Source: Arthrobacter sp. SW1 | Lineage (GTDB): Bacteria > Actinomycetota > Actinomycetes > Actinomycetales > Micrococcaceae | Direction of reading: 5' to 3' | Length of the DNA: 64,000 nucleotides | NCBI RefSeq assembly: GCF_001766675.1 | Contig: NZ_MJLT01000001.1 | Location: forward strand, 248,001 to 312,000 | Shown: positions 36,007 to 45,867 of the stretch, in pieces | How the letters are laid out: every line of letters starts with the position of its first letter | How positions within the stretch are numbered: position 1 is the first letter of the stretch | Position numbers and translations under genes: made by a program | Notes under the pieces: generated by a model | The model's database searches: none | Told to the model about the DNA's origin: nothing | What the model saw: only the letters and a program-made list of their open reading frames with translations

Positions 36007-36573
36007 CTAGTCCTTCCGTTCCAAGGCCGCCATCATCGACTGCACCAGCGATTCCTGCAGCCAGGTGGTGAAGTTATAGACAAGGGCCAGGTAGCTTTCG
36101 ACGTCCTCGGCCTGGGACCAGTCCTGCATCGCGTGGACGTGGTCGGCGTCGGCTTCGTCCCGGATATCCAGCCGTTCTGCCAGCACCAGACGGATGTCGT
36201 TCAAGGCCATGGACCAGAGCCGGGCTTCCTCCGGGGTGAGGCTGAGCTCGTTCCGATCCAGGCCCATGGAGGCGGCGCGCAAGGCGCCGATCTTGCTCTC
36301 CCGCAGTGAGCGCTCGGTGAGCTGGCGGAACTCCAGCGAACCGGCGTCGTCGTCCTTCATGACGTTCGGCAACAGGCGCAGCAGGGCGCGGTCGCTGGGC
36401 TGGCGGACATCCATATCCAGCCCCACCAAGGCAGCGAGCGGATCCTGCCCGGCCTGCTCCTCCGGCTCCAGCATCGAGATGACATCGTCAATCAGTCCGC
36501 GCAGCAGCTCCCGCTCCGCGGGTTCGAGGTATCCGGTGATGCCCTTGAGCCCGTACTTGAACGCCTTAGCCAC
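36007..36573 (-). CDS. DUF2017 family protein, coupled to ClpS
   Basis: A 188-residue, mostly helical soluble protein of the actinobacterial DUF2017 family. The conserved segments are LEPAERELLRGLIDDVISML near the start, FRQLTERSLRESKIGALR in the middle, and LVYNFTTWLQESLVQSM near the end. It starts with GTG and overlaps the end of clpS by eight bases. The ClpS-DUF2017 order is conserved (Rv1331-Rv1332 in M. tuberculosis), which suggests a linked role in N-degron proteolysis. No catalytic motif can be seen. Confidence 0.8.
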   Translation of the reverse strand: MAKAFKYGLKGITGYLEPAERELLRGLIDDVISMLEPEEQAGQDPLAALVGLDMDVRQPSDRALLRLLPNVMKDDDAGSLEFRQLTERSLRESKIGALRAASMGLDRNELSLTPEEARLWSMALNDIRLVLAERLDIRDEADADHVHAMQDWSQAEDVESYLALVYNFTTWLQESLVQSMMAALERKD

Positions 36574-36931
36574 GCGGGCCGTCCTTGCCGGCTCCGGCGC
36601 TGCTTGCCTTCTCGACGGTGGCCCACAACCCGTAGCCGTGCATGGCGACGGCGTGCTGTTCCACCTGTTCCTTCGCGCCGTGCGCAACGATCGAGCGGCC
36701 CTTGCGGTGCACTTCCAGCATCAGCTTGTTGGCTTTGGCCTCGGAGTAGCCGAAGTAGCTCTGGAACACGAAGCTGACGTAGCTCATCAGGTTGACGGGA
36801 TCGTTCCAGACCACCAGGTTCCAGGGGACGTCGGATGCCGTCAGGTGGGCGGTGGACGTTTGCTCCGCCGTGTCCGTCCGCTCCTCGACATCGACGGCCG
36901 CGAATGAGCCAGTGGCAACGGTTGTGGTCAT
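36566..36931 (-). CDS. clpS: ATP-dependent Clp protease adaptor ClpS
   Basis: A 121-residue adaptor that hands N-degron substrates to the ClpC/ClpA unfoldase. After a 35-residue variable leader, the core starts with PWNLVVWNDPVNLMSYV, containing the Asn-Asp of the N-degron pocket, followed by FGYSEAKANKLMLEVHRKGRSIV, which forms the hydrophobic helix and His/Gly turn that contact ClpC. Here the second Asp of the E. coli NDD triad is replaced by Pro, as is usual in actinobacteria. It is divergent from pncB and lies ahead of DUF2017. Confidence 0.93.
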   Translation of the reverse strand: MTTTVATGSFAAVDVEERTDTAEQTSTAHLTASDVPWNLVVWNDPVNLMSYVSFVFQSYFGYSEAKANKLMLEVHRKGRSIVAHGAKEQVEQHAVAMHGYGLWATVEKASSAGAGKDGPRG

Positions 36932-36949
36932 CTGTCCATTCTAAGCGGA

Positions 36950-37065
36950 GGGCCCACACCGGCGAGGGCCCCGCGTCGAAGCGGAGCGAGACGTGGGAGC
37001 CGGTGGATGGGCCCACGCCGGCGAGGGCCCCGCGTCGAAGCGGAGCGAGACGTGGGAGCCGGTGG
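36950..37065. repeat. Two direct copies of a 57-bp GC-rich repeat
   Basis: Units 36950-37006 and 37009-37065 differ at one base (ACACCGG versus ACGCCGG) and repeat with a period of 59. They begin with GGGCCCAC and end in GAGCCGGTGG. They fill most of the gap between clpS and pncB. A diverged, inverted copy is at 49085-49140. Confidence 0.9.
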
Positions 37066-37082
37066 GGACGTAGAGTGAATCC

Positions 37083-38411
37083 GTGAGTAGAACCACTGCC
37101 TGGGACCACCCCTGCACATCACTTTTCACCGACCACTACGAACTGACGATGCTCCAGGCAGCCCTCCATTCGGGCGCCGCGCACCGCCGTTCGGTCTTCG
37201 AAGCGTTCGCCCGGCGGCTGCCGGACGGGCGCCGTTACGGCATCGTGGCCGGCACCGGCCGATTGCTCGAAGGCATCATGAACTTCCGCTTCGGCGACGA
37301 GGAACTGGCCTTCCTGGAGCAGAACAAGGTAGTCAACAGGGAAACCCTGGACTTCCTGGCCAACTACCGCTTCAGCGGCGATGTGTGGGGCTACGCCGAA
37401 GGCGACGCCTACTTCCCCAACTCCCCCGTGCTGATCGTCGAATCGACGTTCGCCGAGGCCTGCATCCTCGAAACGTACATCCTTTCCGTGCTGAACCACG
37501 ACACCGCGATCGCCTCCGCGGCGTCCCGCATGACCAGCGCGGCCGGCGGCCGCCCGTGCATCGAGATGGGCTCCCGGCGCACCCAGGAGGAATCGGCGAC
37601 GGCGGCGGCCCGGGCCGCGGTGATCGCCGGCTTCGGCAGTACCTCCAACCTCGAGGCCGGCCGCCGCTACGGCCTGAAGACCGTCGGCACCGCCGCGCAC
37701 TCCTTCACGCTCCTGCACGACAGCGAGCGCGACGCCTTCAAGGCCCAGATCGAAGCGTTCGGCCCAGAGACGACGCTGCTCGTGGACACCTACGACGTCG
37801 AAACCGCGGTGCGGACCGCCGTCGAGCTGGCCGGTCCCAAACTCGGGGCAGTCCGGCTGGACTCCGGCGACCTCGTCACCCAGGCGCAATGGGTGCGCGA
37901 GCTGCTGGACGGCCTGGGCAACGTGGACACCCGGATCGTGGTCACCTCAGACCTGGACGAATACGCCATCGCGGCACTGCAGTCGGCACCGGTGGATGCG
38001 TACGGCGTGGGCACCTCGCTGGTGACCGGTTCCGGCGCTCCCACCGCCAGCATGGTCTACAAGCTCGTAAGCCGCAGCAACGACGCCGGGGACTTCATTT
38101 CCGTGGCGAAGGCGGCCAAGAACAAAGCGAGCGTAGGCGGGCGCAAGTACGCCCTGCGCAAGCTCAACGAGCGCGGCATCGCCACGCAGGAAATCGTGGG
38201 CATCGGGCACCACCCGGAAGACGACGGCAACGACCGCCAGCTCCTGCAGCAGTTCATCAAGAACGGGGAACTCCTCCCCGGCTGGACCGGCCACGAAGGC
38301 GTTGTCCGCGCGCGGGAGCGCCATGACGCGGCAATGGCCGAACTTCCCTCGGTGGTCCGCCGGCTCCAGCGCGGTGAACCGGCGATCCCCACGGTCTACG
38401 AGGAGGACTGA
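37083..38411 (+). CDS. pncB: Nicotinate phosphoribosyltransferase
   Basis: A 442-residue enzyme that makes nicotinate mononucleotide from nicotinate, PRPP and ATP. Family features: TDHYELTMLQAALHSG at the N-terminus, FEAFARRLPDGRRYGIVAGTGRLLEGI, IEMGSRRTQEE near residue 160, FGSTSNLEAGRRYGLKTVGTAAHSF near 180-205, and VRLDSGDL near 258. It is followed by the nicotinamidase gene after two bases, so the pair forms a salvage operon. It is divergent from clpS, as Rv1330c is in M. tuberculosis. The start codon is GTG. Confidence 0.95.
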   Translation: MSRTTAWDHPCTSLFTDHYELTMLQAALHSGAAHRRSVFEAFARRLPDGRRYGIVAGTGRLLEGIMNFRFGDEELAFLEQNKVVNRETLDFLANYRFSGDVWGYAEGDAYFPNSPVLIVESTFAEACILETYILSVLNHDTAIASAASRMTSAAGGRPCIEMGSRRTQEESATAAARAAVIAGFGSTSNLEAGRRYGLKTVGTAAHSFTLLHDSERDAFKAQIEAFGPETTLLVDTYDVETAVRTAVELAGPKLGAVRLDSGDLVTQAQWVRELLDGLGNVDTRIVVTSDLDEYAIAALQSAPVDAYGVGTSLVTGSGAPTASMVYKLVSRSNDAGDFISVAKAAKNKASVGGRKYALRKLNERGIATQEIVGIGHHPEDDGNDRQLLQQFIKNGELLPGWTGHEGVVRARERHDAAMAELPSVVRRLQRGEPAIPTVYEED

Positions 38412-38413
38412 CC

Positions 38414-39046
38414 ATGGCCAGGGCCCTGATCATCGTTGATGTACAGAACGACTTCTGCGAGGGCGGGTCCCTGGCCGTGAGCGGCGGCGCGGCGGTTGCC
38501 GGCGCCATCAGCGAGTACCTGGACGCGGAACACCGGCATTTCGACCATGTGGTGGCCACCCAGGACTGGCACATCGATCCCGGCAGCCACTTCTCCGACG
38601 ATCCGGACATGGTGGACAGCTGGCCGCCGCACTGCGTGGCCGGAAGCCGCGGAGCAGAACTGCACCCGGACCTGGACACGGACTACATCCAGGCCTATTT
38701 CCGCAAGGGCCAGTACGCCGCCGCCTATTCCGGCTTCGAGGGTGTCCTCGCGCCCGAGGACGAAATCCCCACCGGTGAACGGCCGCCCGGACTGTCCGCG
38801 GAGCCGGCCGGCACGGCGCCCGAGGACGCCATCGGCCTGGACGACTGGCTGCAAAGCCACGACGTCGAGGAAGTCGTGGTGGTCGGCATCGCCACCGACT
38901 ATTGCGTCAGGGCCACGGCGCTCGACGCCGTCCAGGCAGGCTATGAGGTCACGGTGATCGGCGGGCTGACGGCAGGCATCGCCGACGACCTCAGTGACAC
39001 CTATGCCGAGCTGGAAGAAAACGGCGTCGAACTCGACGGTCAGTAG
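38414..39046 (+). CDS. pncA: Nicotinamidase
   Basis: A 210-residue isochorismatase-fold amidase converting nicotinamide to nicotinate for PncB. The catalytic Asp is in IIVDVQNDFCEGG, the metal ligands in ATQDWHIDPGSHF (Asp and His), the catalytic Lys in FRKGQYAAAY and the nucleophile Cys in GIATDYCVRATALDA. An insert of about 20 residues around 115-135 is Pro/Glu-rich. It directly follows pncB. Confidence 0.94.
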   Translation: MARALIIVDVQNDFCEGGSLAVSGGAAVAGAISEYLDAEHRHFDHVVATQDWHIDPGSHFSDDPDMVDSWPPHCVAGSRGAELHPDLDTDYIQAYFRKGQYAAAYSGFEGVLAPEDEIPTGERPPGLSAEPAGTAPEDAIGLDDWLQSHDVEEVVVVGIATDYCVRATALDAVQAGYEVTVIGGLTAGIADDLSDTYAELEENGVELDGQ

Positions 39047-39090
39047 CCCCCGGCCCTGTTTGCGGACCGCCTGCTATCTCCGCCCGGCGG

Positions 39091-40869
39091 CTACTTCCGG
39101 CCGATGAACCAGTCCTGCAGCTTGCGCAGGCGCGCCTGCAACTGCGCTTCGTTGGCCTGGGCCACGGCCGGGCCGCCGCAGAGTTCCCGCAGCTTGTTAT
39201 GGATGACGCCGTGCGGAGTTCCGGTGCGCGCGGACCAGGCTGCCACGTTCTTGGCCAGCTCGTTGCGCAGGTCCATCAGCATGCGGTGGTCCGGAACCGA
39301 GCCCGTCGCCGCGGCTGCGAGCGGGGAGTCGCGCTTTTTCCGCGACTGCTGGGCATGCTGGCGCTGGCGCAGCAAGGTCCCCACCTGTTCGGCGTCGAGC
39401 AGGCCGGGAATGCCGAGGAAGTCGAGCTCATCCTCGGAACCGATGTCGGCGCCGGTACCGAACTCGCCGCCGTCGAACAGGACGCGGTCGAAGGAGGCTT
39501 GCGAGTCCAGGGCCTCGAACTTGCCCTTTTCGAGGGTGTCGGATGCCTTCTCCTCGCGGTTGGCCTCGGCCATCAGCGATTCTTCGGGGTTGAACAGGCC
39601 GTCCGGGTCTTCCGCCTGCGGGCGGTCCAGGGCGTGGTCGCGCTCGGCTTCCATGGAGTTCGCCAGCGCCATGAGGGGCGGGACGGAGGGCAGGAACACC
39701 GACGCCGTTTCGCCCCGCTTCCGGGCACGCACGAAGCGGCCGACGGCCTGGGCGAAGAACAGCGGGGTTGAGGTCGACGTCGCGTAGACGCCCACCGAAA
39801 GCCGCGGCACGTCCACGCCTTCGGACACCATGCGGACCGCGACCATCCAGCGCTTGTCCCCCGCCGAGAACTCTTCGATCTTGCTGGAAGCCTTGGAGTC
39901 GTCCGAGAGGATCACCGTGGGCGACTGGCCCGTGATCTTCTTCAACTGTCCGGCGTAGGCACGCGCATCCTCGTGGTCGGTGGCGATCACCAGGCCACCG
40001 GCATCCGGCACCGTGCGGCGGACTTCGCTCAGGCGCTTGTCCGCGGCGGCCAACACGGCGGGGATCCATTCGCCGGCAGGGTTCAGTGCCGTGCGCCATG
40101 CCTGTGAGGTGATGTCCTTGGTCACCGCGGCTTCGCCGAGGGACGCGGCCATTTCATCGCCGGCGCTGGTCCGCCAGCGCATCTGGCCGGAGTAGGCCAT
40201 GAACAGCACGGGGCGGACCACGTGGTCGCGCAGGGCATTGCCATACCCGTAGGTGTAGTCCGCCTTCGAGCGGCGGATGCCGTCCCGGTCCTCCGCATAT
40301 TCGACGAACGGGATCGGGGAGGTATCGGAGCGGAAGGGCGTACCGGTCAGCGCCAGGCGCCGGGTGGCGGGGTCGAAGGCCTCGCGCAGGCCGTCACCCC
40401 AGGACAGGGACTCGCCGCCGTGGTGGATTTCGTCCAGGATCACCAGGGTGCGGGCTGCTTCGGTCTTCGCCCGGTGCAGCATGGGCTTGCTTGCCACCTG
40501 GGCGTAAGTGACTGCGACGCCGATGAAGCCGCGGCCGTGCTGGCCGTCGGAGTTCTTGAAGTTGGGATCGATCGCAATGCCGACGCGCGCGGCGGCATCC
40601 GCCCACTGGCGCTTGAGGTGGTCGGTCGGGGCAACAATCGTTACCCGGTTCACCACGCCTGCGTCGATCAGCGTCGTGGCGATCCGGAGGGCGAAGGTGG
40701 TCTTTCCTGCGCCCGGTGTTGCCACCGCCATGAAGTCGCGCGGGTTGTTCCGCATGTAGAGGTCAAGGGCTTCCTGCTGCCACGCACGAAGCTTCGGAGC
40801 AGTGCCCCAGGCCGCGCGCTCAGGATAGGCCGGAGGGAGTGACGGGCCACCGAACAGGGTCTCCGTCAT
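39091..40869 (-). CDS. DEAD/DEAH-box helicase (SF2)
   Basis: A 592-residue superfamily 2 ATPase. Walker A ATPGAGKTTFALRIA is at about residue 52, Walker B/DEIH in LVILDEIHHGG near 145, motif III ALTGTPFRSD near 180, and the motif VI block AVGRFVRARKRGE near 370. The C-terminal region (about 420-590) has no accessory domain I recognise. It resembles actinobacterial helicases that carry a small DUF3039 protein as upstream neighbour, as here. The precise nucleic-acid role is unknown. Confidence 0.87.
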   Translation of the reverse strand: MTETLFGGPSLPPAYPERAAWGTAPKLRAWQQEALDLYMRNNPRDFMAVATPGAGKTTFALRIATTLIDAGVVNRVTIVAPTDHLKRQWADAAARVGIAIDPNFKNSDGQHGRGFIGVAVTYAQVASKPMLHRAKTEAARTLVILDEIHHGGESLSWGDGLREAFDPATRRLALTGTPFRSDTSPIPFVEYAEDRDGIRRSKADYTYGYGNALRDHVVRPVLFMAYSGQMRWRTSAGDEMAASLGEAAVTKDITSQAWRTALNPAGEWIPAVLAAADKRLSEVRRTVPDAGGLVIATDHEDARAYAGQLKKITGQSPTVILSDDSKASSKIEEFSAGDKRWMVAVRMVSEGVDVPRLSVGVYATSTSTPLFFAQAVGRFVRARKRGETASVFLPSVPPLMALANSMEAERDHALDRPQAEDPDGLFNPEESLMAEANREEKASDTLEKGKFEALDSQASFDRVLFDGGEFGTGADIGSEDELDFLGIPGLLDAEQVGTLLRQRQHAQQSRKKRDSPLAAAATGSVPDHRMLMDLRNELAKNVAAWSARTGTPHGVIHNKLRELCGGPAVAQANEAQLQARLRKLQDWFIGRK

Positions 40870-41122
40870 GCGCCTGCCCCCTGCGCGACCGGCTTGCCCG
40901 GCACGGGCAGCATGGGCCGCGGCACGGCGGCAGTTGTTCGGTTCGGGTCGACGCTGTTCAGCACACGCCAGCTAAGCACAAAAACACCAATCTGTTCCGG
41001 GTGGATTCCGGGCGTGCCATCGCCGCAGGCCGCCGTTCAGGCGGTCCGGGCCACGGCAAGGAAAGGGGCCGGCGCACGGCGGCACCGGCCCTGGGACGCT
41101 TCAGGGAAGGCGACGGATCCGC
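40870..41122. other. 253-base intergenic region between the helicase and DUF3039 genes
   Basis: No gene with convincing codon use is seen here. It probably holds the helicase promoter, but I cannot pick one with confidence. Confidence 0.35.
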
Positions 41123-41431
41123 TTAGCGGGAATCGCCGTCGTCGCCGGGGCGCAGGCCTTCGTAGATCTTCTTGCACTCGGGGCAGACCGGGAACTTCTG
41201 CGGGTCGCGGCCGGGCGTCCAGACTTTTCCGCACAGGGCGATCACGGGCTCGCCGGTCAAGGCCGACTCCATGATCTTTTCCTTGCGGACGTAGTGGGAG
41301 AAGCGCTCCCGGTCGCCGGGCTCCACTTCCTGGCGCGTTTCCTCGCGCTCAATGATGGCGGTGGAAGTGCCGGCTCCGGAGAGTTCGCGCATGGGATCGT
41401 TCTCGAAGGGGTCCGGAGGCAGGGTCGTCAT
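41123..41431 (-). CDS. DUF3039 zinc-ribbon-like small protein
   Basis: A 102-residue protein of the actinobacterial DUF3039 family. The core reads RFSHYVRKEKI..., then TGEPVIALCGKVWTPGRDPQKFPVCPECKKIYEGL, with three cysteines (C-x17-C-x2-C) and a His that could bind zinc. The first 30 residues are variable. Function is not known. It lies upstream of, and in the same direction as, an SF2 helicase gene, a recurrent pairing that hints at a shared nucleic-acid process. Confidence 0.82.
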   Translation of the reverse strand: MTTLPPDPFENDPMRELSGAGTSTAIIEREETRQEVEPGDRERFSHYVRKEKIMESALTGEPVIALCGKVWTPGRDPQKFPVCPECKKIYEGLRPGDDGDSR

Positions 41432-41449
41432 GCCATCCATCTTAGCCCG

Positions 41450-42232
41450 CTACAGCCCCTGCCACTCCGGCTTGTTCCCGAAAGCGTGCCGGTAGTATGC
41501 GGCGAGCTTGAGGGAAGACGCCGCTGCCTCGTCAATGAGGATGCTCGCATGCGGGTGGAACTGCAGGACCGACGCCGCGCAGATCGCGGCCACCGGCCCC
41601 TCCACCAAATCGCGCACTGCCTGGGCTTTCTGCGCGCCGGTGGCGATCAGGACCACGTGCCTGGCATCCATGATCGTCCCAAGGCCCTGGGTCACCACAT
41701 GGTGCGGCACGTCATCGACGCTGTCGAAGAAGCGGGCATTGTCCTTGCGGGTCTGTTCAATCAGGGTCTTGATCCGGGTGCGGGAGGCCAGGGAAGATCC
41801 CGGTTCATTGAAGCCGATATGACCGTCCGTACCCACGCCCAGAAGCTGCAGGTCCACCCCGCCACGCTCCCGGATGGCGTCTTCATAGGCCTGGCAGGCA
41901 GCCGGAATGTCTTCGGCTGCGCCGTCCGGGCTGTGGACGTTCGCGGGATCGATGTTCACACGGTCGGTGAACTCCCGCCGGATCACTTCGCGGTAGGACT
42001 CGGGATGGCCTGCTTCCAAGCCGACATATTCATCCAGGGCGAAGGCGTGGGCCTTGCTGAAGTCCAGGCCCTCATCCCGGTGCCGGCGTGCGAGTTCGTC
42101 GTACACGGGCAACGGCGACGATCCCGTAGCCAGGCCAAGGACCGCGTCCGGCTTCCGCCGCAACAGTTCCTCAATGGCATCTGCGGCAAGCCTGCCGATC
42201 TGCCTGATGCCCGGCAGGATGACAACTTCCAT
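41450..42232 (-). CDS. nagB: Glucosamine-6-phosphate deaminase
   Basis: A 260-residue enzyme that converts glucosamine-6-phosphate to fructose-6-phosphate and ammonia. Recognisable motifs: VLGLATGSSPLPVYDEL (about 33-49), FALDEYVGLEAGHPESY (about 64-80), LQLLGVGTDGHIGFNEPGSS (about 126-145, with the catalytic Asp and His) and SRTRIKTL. The usual allosteric C-terminus is short. It works with nagA, located about 9 kb away on the other strand. Confidence 0.95.
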   Translation of the reverse strand: MEVVILPGIRQIGRLAADAIEELLRRKPDAVLGLATGSSPLPVYDELARRHRDEGLDFSKAHAFALDEYVGLEAGHPESYREVIRREFTDRVNIDPANVHSPDGAAEDIPAACQAYEDAIRERGGVDLQLLGVGTDGHIGFNEPGSSLASRTRIKTLIEQTRKDNARFFDSVDDVPHHVVTQGLGTIMDARHVVLIATGAQKAQAVRDLVEGPVAAICAASVLQFHPHASILIDEAAASSLKLAAYYRHAFGNKPEWQGL

Positions 42233-42301
42233 GGATCCCGGCCTTTCTGCGCATGGAGCCCCGAACCTGTTCCTCCGAGGCTATGCCATCAGGGCCGGCT
42301 T

Positions 42302-43854
42302 TCAACGGTTGTCCGCAAGCTGGGCAAACATTTCCGGGCCACGCCGGTCCAACCACGCCCCGCCCAGCCGGACGCCGGCGACGAACAGGGCGCCGCCAAG
42401 CAGCGGCCCCACGGCAAGTGCGGTCCAGCCGAACAGTTCCCGGCCGGTCACCGCCTGCGCCACCACGAGGGCGATTTCAGGAATCAGGAGCACCGCCATC
42501 GCCCCCATGCCGGCAAACTGCACCACCATGGTCTGGGCGGTGTTGCCCGGAGGCTTCTTGAACGGGCTCTCCCCCGGTGCCGGAACAGCACTGGTCCATC
42601 GCGCCGAGACTACCGATGCCAGTCCCAGGCCGGTGAACAGGGCGCCAAGGGAGCAACCGAGGATGTTCGGCAGCCAGTCCCACTTTCCGCTGACGGCCGC
42701 GGATCCGACGGTAAAGACAAACACCAGCGGCAGTGCGATGGTCAGGCAGGCAAGCGCACGGCCCAGGCGGTCGTCCTTGCCCTGCACACCCGCCGCCAAA
42801 TGCAGGGCGAAGGCAGTGTTGTCATAGGAAACATCCGCCGATATGGACCAGGCCATCAGGAACGCAGTCACGGGTGCCACCGCGATCAGCAGCTCATAGC
42901 TGCCGCTCTGCGAGCCGGCGAAGAAGAACAGGATGGGCAGCAGCGGAACCACCACCAGCGAACCGGCGTACCGGGGATCGCGCAGCCAGTACGTGAGGCA
43001 ACGGGCCGCCACGGCGCCCGCAGGCGTCCCGGGAAACACACCGAACAGCCCGGCCTTGCCCGCTTTCCGGCTGGTCCCGCCGGTGGAGGGCGGGGTCACC
43101 ATGGCGCGCTTCAGGAGCAGATACCAGGCTCCGGCGAGCACGGCGAGGCTGGCGAAGGCAATCAGCAGTTTGGCCCCGGCGGCCGCAACGTGTCCGGCGT
43201 CGAGATCCCCGCCAAGTGACCACGCCGCGCCCAGCGGGGTCCAGGACATCGTGCGCGCCAGGCCGGGAAGGTAGTCCCTGCTGTCGTTCAGGCCTTGGAT
43301 CAGCCCCGTCACGATCGGTCCGGCCAGGACCAGCGGGATGAAGAAGATGATGCTGCTGATGTCCTTGAAACGGCGCGAGGCAAGCAGCCCGGCCACCGCC
43401 GTCGTCACCAGCTTGGATGCGACGACGCACGTCAGGACCCCCAGCAGAGCGCCGATCAGCGCCCCCGCGAGCGGGACAACGCCGCGTGCCCACGTCACCA
43501 CAGTGCCGAGGGATACCAGCAGCGTGGCGATCCCCGGGATGCCGAGCAGCCCGGCCAGGGCGAGGCCGGGAAGCAACTGCCGCAACGGAACGGCAAAGGT
43601 GGTGAACCGGCCCGGATCCAGCGTCAGGTCCGCGGACGACGTCACGAGCGGTACCAGCACCCAGCCCGCCACCAGCAATACGCCGCCCAGCACGACGGCG
43701 GTCTGCGCGATCTGCGGATCGGCCCACCGCAGTGCCACGAGGCCGGCCACGCCGGCCAGCGTCATGCCCGCGGCGTAGATCGCGCCGAGGGCCATGCCCA
43801 CGATCTGCCACGGACTGCGGCGGAAGCCGTTGAGCAGCAAACGCCACTTGAGGC

Positions 43855-43873
<19 letters not shown>
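42302..43873 (-). CDS. ABC transporter membrane protein
   Basis: A 523-residue permease with about 12 hydrophobic segments and no periplasmic domain. It begins with GTG (VVAHLLSLKW), overlapping the end of the ATPase gene by 19 bases, which marks a two-gene exporter. A short loop with KKPPGNTAQTM near residue 440 separates the last helices. Sequence resembles ABC-2-like or actinobacterial bacteriocin/lipid exporters, but no substrate can be assigned. A longer frame upstream was rejected because it is Arg-rich and lies inside the ATPase gene. Confidence 0.78.
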
Positions 43874-44682
<809 letters not shown>

Positions 44683-44826
44683 TCCGCCAGCCTAGCCCCG
44701 CCTTGTTTCCGGAGGGATCATCCGGCAGGACGAACTACCGGCCACGCCGTTCGGTGCCGCTCATCCGCAAGGAGGACAGCCGGCGTCGGGAACTGCGCCT
44801 GAGGGATCTGCCGCCGGGCGGGCAGC

Positions 44827-45831
44827 CTAGAACAGCACCCGCGCGAGCCCCTGGCGCGCCTTCGCCACCCGCTCGTCGGCGACGCCGACGACGTCGAACA
44901 GCTCCAGCAGGCGGACGCGTGCGGTTTCGCGCTCCGGGCCGAAGTTGCGGCCGATGAACGTGATGATGCGGTTGAAACCGTCGTCGATGTGTCCGCCGGA
45001 AACGTCGAGGTCGGCGATGGCCAGCTGCGCGTCCAGGTTGTCCGGTTCCTGGGCAGCCTGCCGGCGCAGTTCCTCGGCCTGCGGCGCGGTAATCGACTCG
45101 AGCCGGCCCATCAGTTCCACCTGGGCCAGCCCGGCCTTGGCTTCACGGTCTGCCGGCTGTTCGGCCAGGGCCTGGCGGTAGGCCTGCGCGGCAGCGGCGT
45201 AGTCCCCGGCCTCGATGGCGTCGAAGGCCGCCTGGTGCAGCGGCGGAACCGGTGCTTCTTCCGGTACAGATGACTCGCTGCGGACGCTGCCCGTCACGCC
45301 GTTCTCGGCTGCGACTTTCAGGAGTTCGTCCAGCAGAGCCCGGATTTCCTGCTCAGCTGCGGGGCCTTGGAACAGCGGCAGCGGCCGGCCACCCAGGACG
45401 GCGACGGCGGTGGGAATGGCCTCGATGCGGAAGGCATCCGCCAATTGCGGGAACGCTTCGACGTCGGCTGCCGCCAGCACGATCCGGCCGTCGTAGCTCT
45501 CCACGACTTGTTCGAGGTTCTGCAGCAGGGTGGTGGATTCCGGCGAGTAGCGGGCCCACAGCAGGAAAAGCACCGGGATCCGCGCGGATAGCTCCACCAG
45601 GTCCTGGAAGTTCGCTTCATTCGCGTCGACGCGCAGGGGGCGCTTTGCGGCGCCAGCATCCTGTGTTCCGTCGCCTTGGCCGGACCCTGCCGACGCGCCG
45701 GGGCCTGCCGGAGCCGGAGCGGCGGGCGGCGGCGTGGCCGGGCGCCGGAGGGAAGAAAGATCGACGGCGCCGCGGAGGTTGAGCTGGCTGGCGGCGGCCG
45801 GGGAAACGGGTCGTGATCCTGGCGAACTCAT
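44827..45831 (-). CDS. Thioredoxin-fold/TPR protein without catalytic cysteines (CnoX/YbbN-like)
   Basis: A 334-residue protein. After a disordered Pro/Ala-rich leader (to about 65), a thioredoxin domain follows (about 75-175) in which the CxxC site is replaced by WARYSPES, so it cannot act as an oxidoreductase. The cis-Pro motif AIPTAVAVLGGRPLPLFQG is intact. The C-terminal half contains tetratricopeptide-like helices (IEAGDYAAAAQAYRQALAEQPADREAK and following). This is the layout of CnoX/YbbN, a holdase that hands substrates to chaperones. M. tuberculosis Rv1324 is a similar neighbour of the NucS region. Confidence 0.82.
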   Translation of the reverse strand: MSSPGSRPVSPAAASQLNLRGAVDLSSLRRPATPPPAAPAPAGPGASAGSGQGDGTQDAGAAKRPLRVDANEANFQDLVELSARIPVLFLLWARYSPESTTLLQNLEQVVESYDGRIVLAAADVEAFPQLADAFRIEAIPTAVAVLGGRPLPLFQGPAAEQEIRALLDELLKVAAENGVTGSVRSESSVPEEAPVPPLHQAAFDAIEAGDYAAAAQAYRQALAEQPADREAKAGLAQVELMGRLESITAPQAEELRRQAAQEPDNLDAQLAIADLDVSGGHIDDGFNRIITFIGRNFGPERETARVRLLELFDVVGVADERVAKARQGLARVLF

Positions 45832-45867
45832 AGTGTCCACTCTAGCCGTTTCCCCGGCCGTCCCGGC

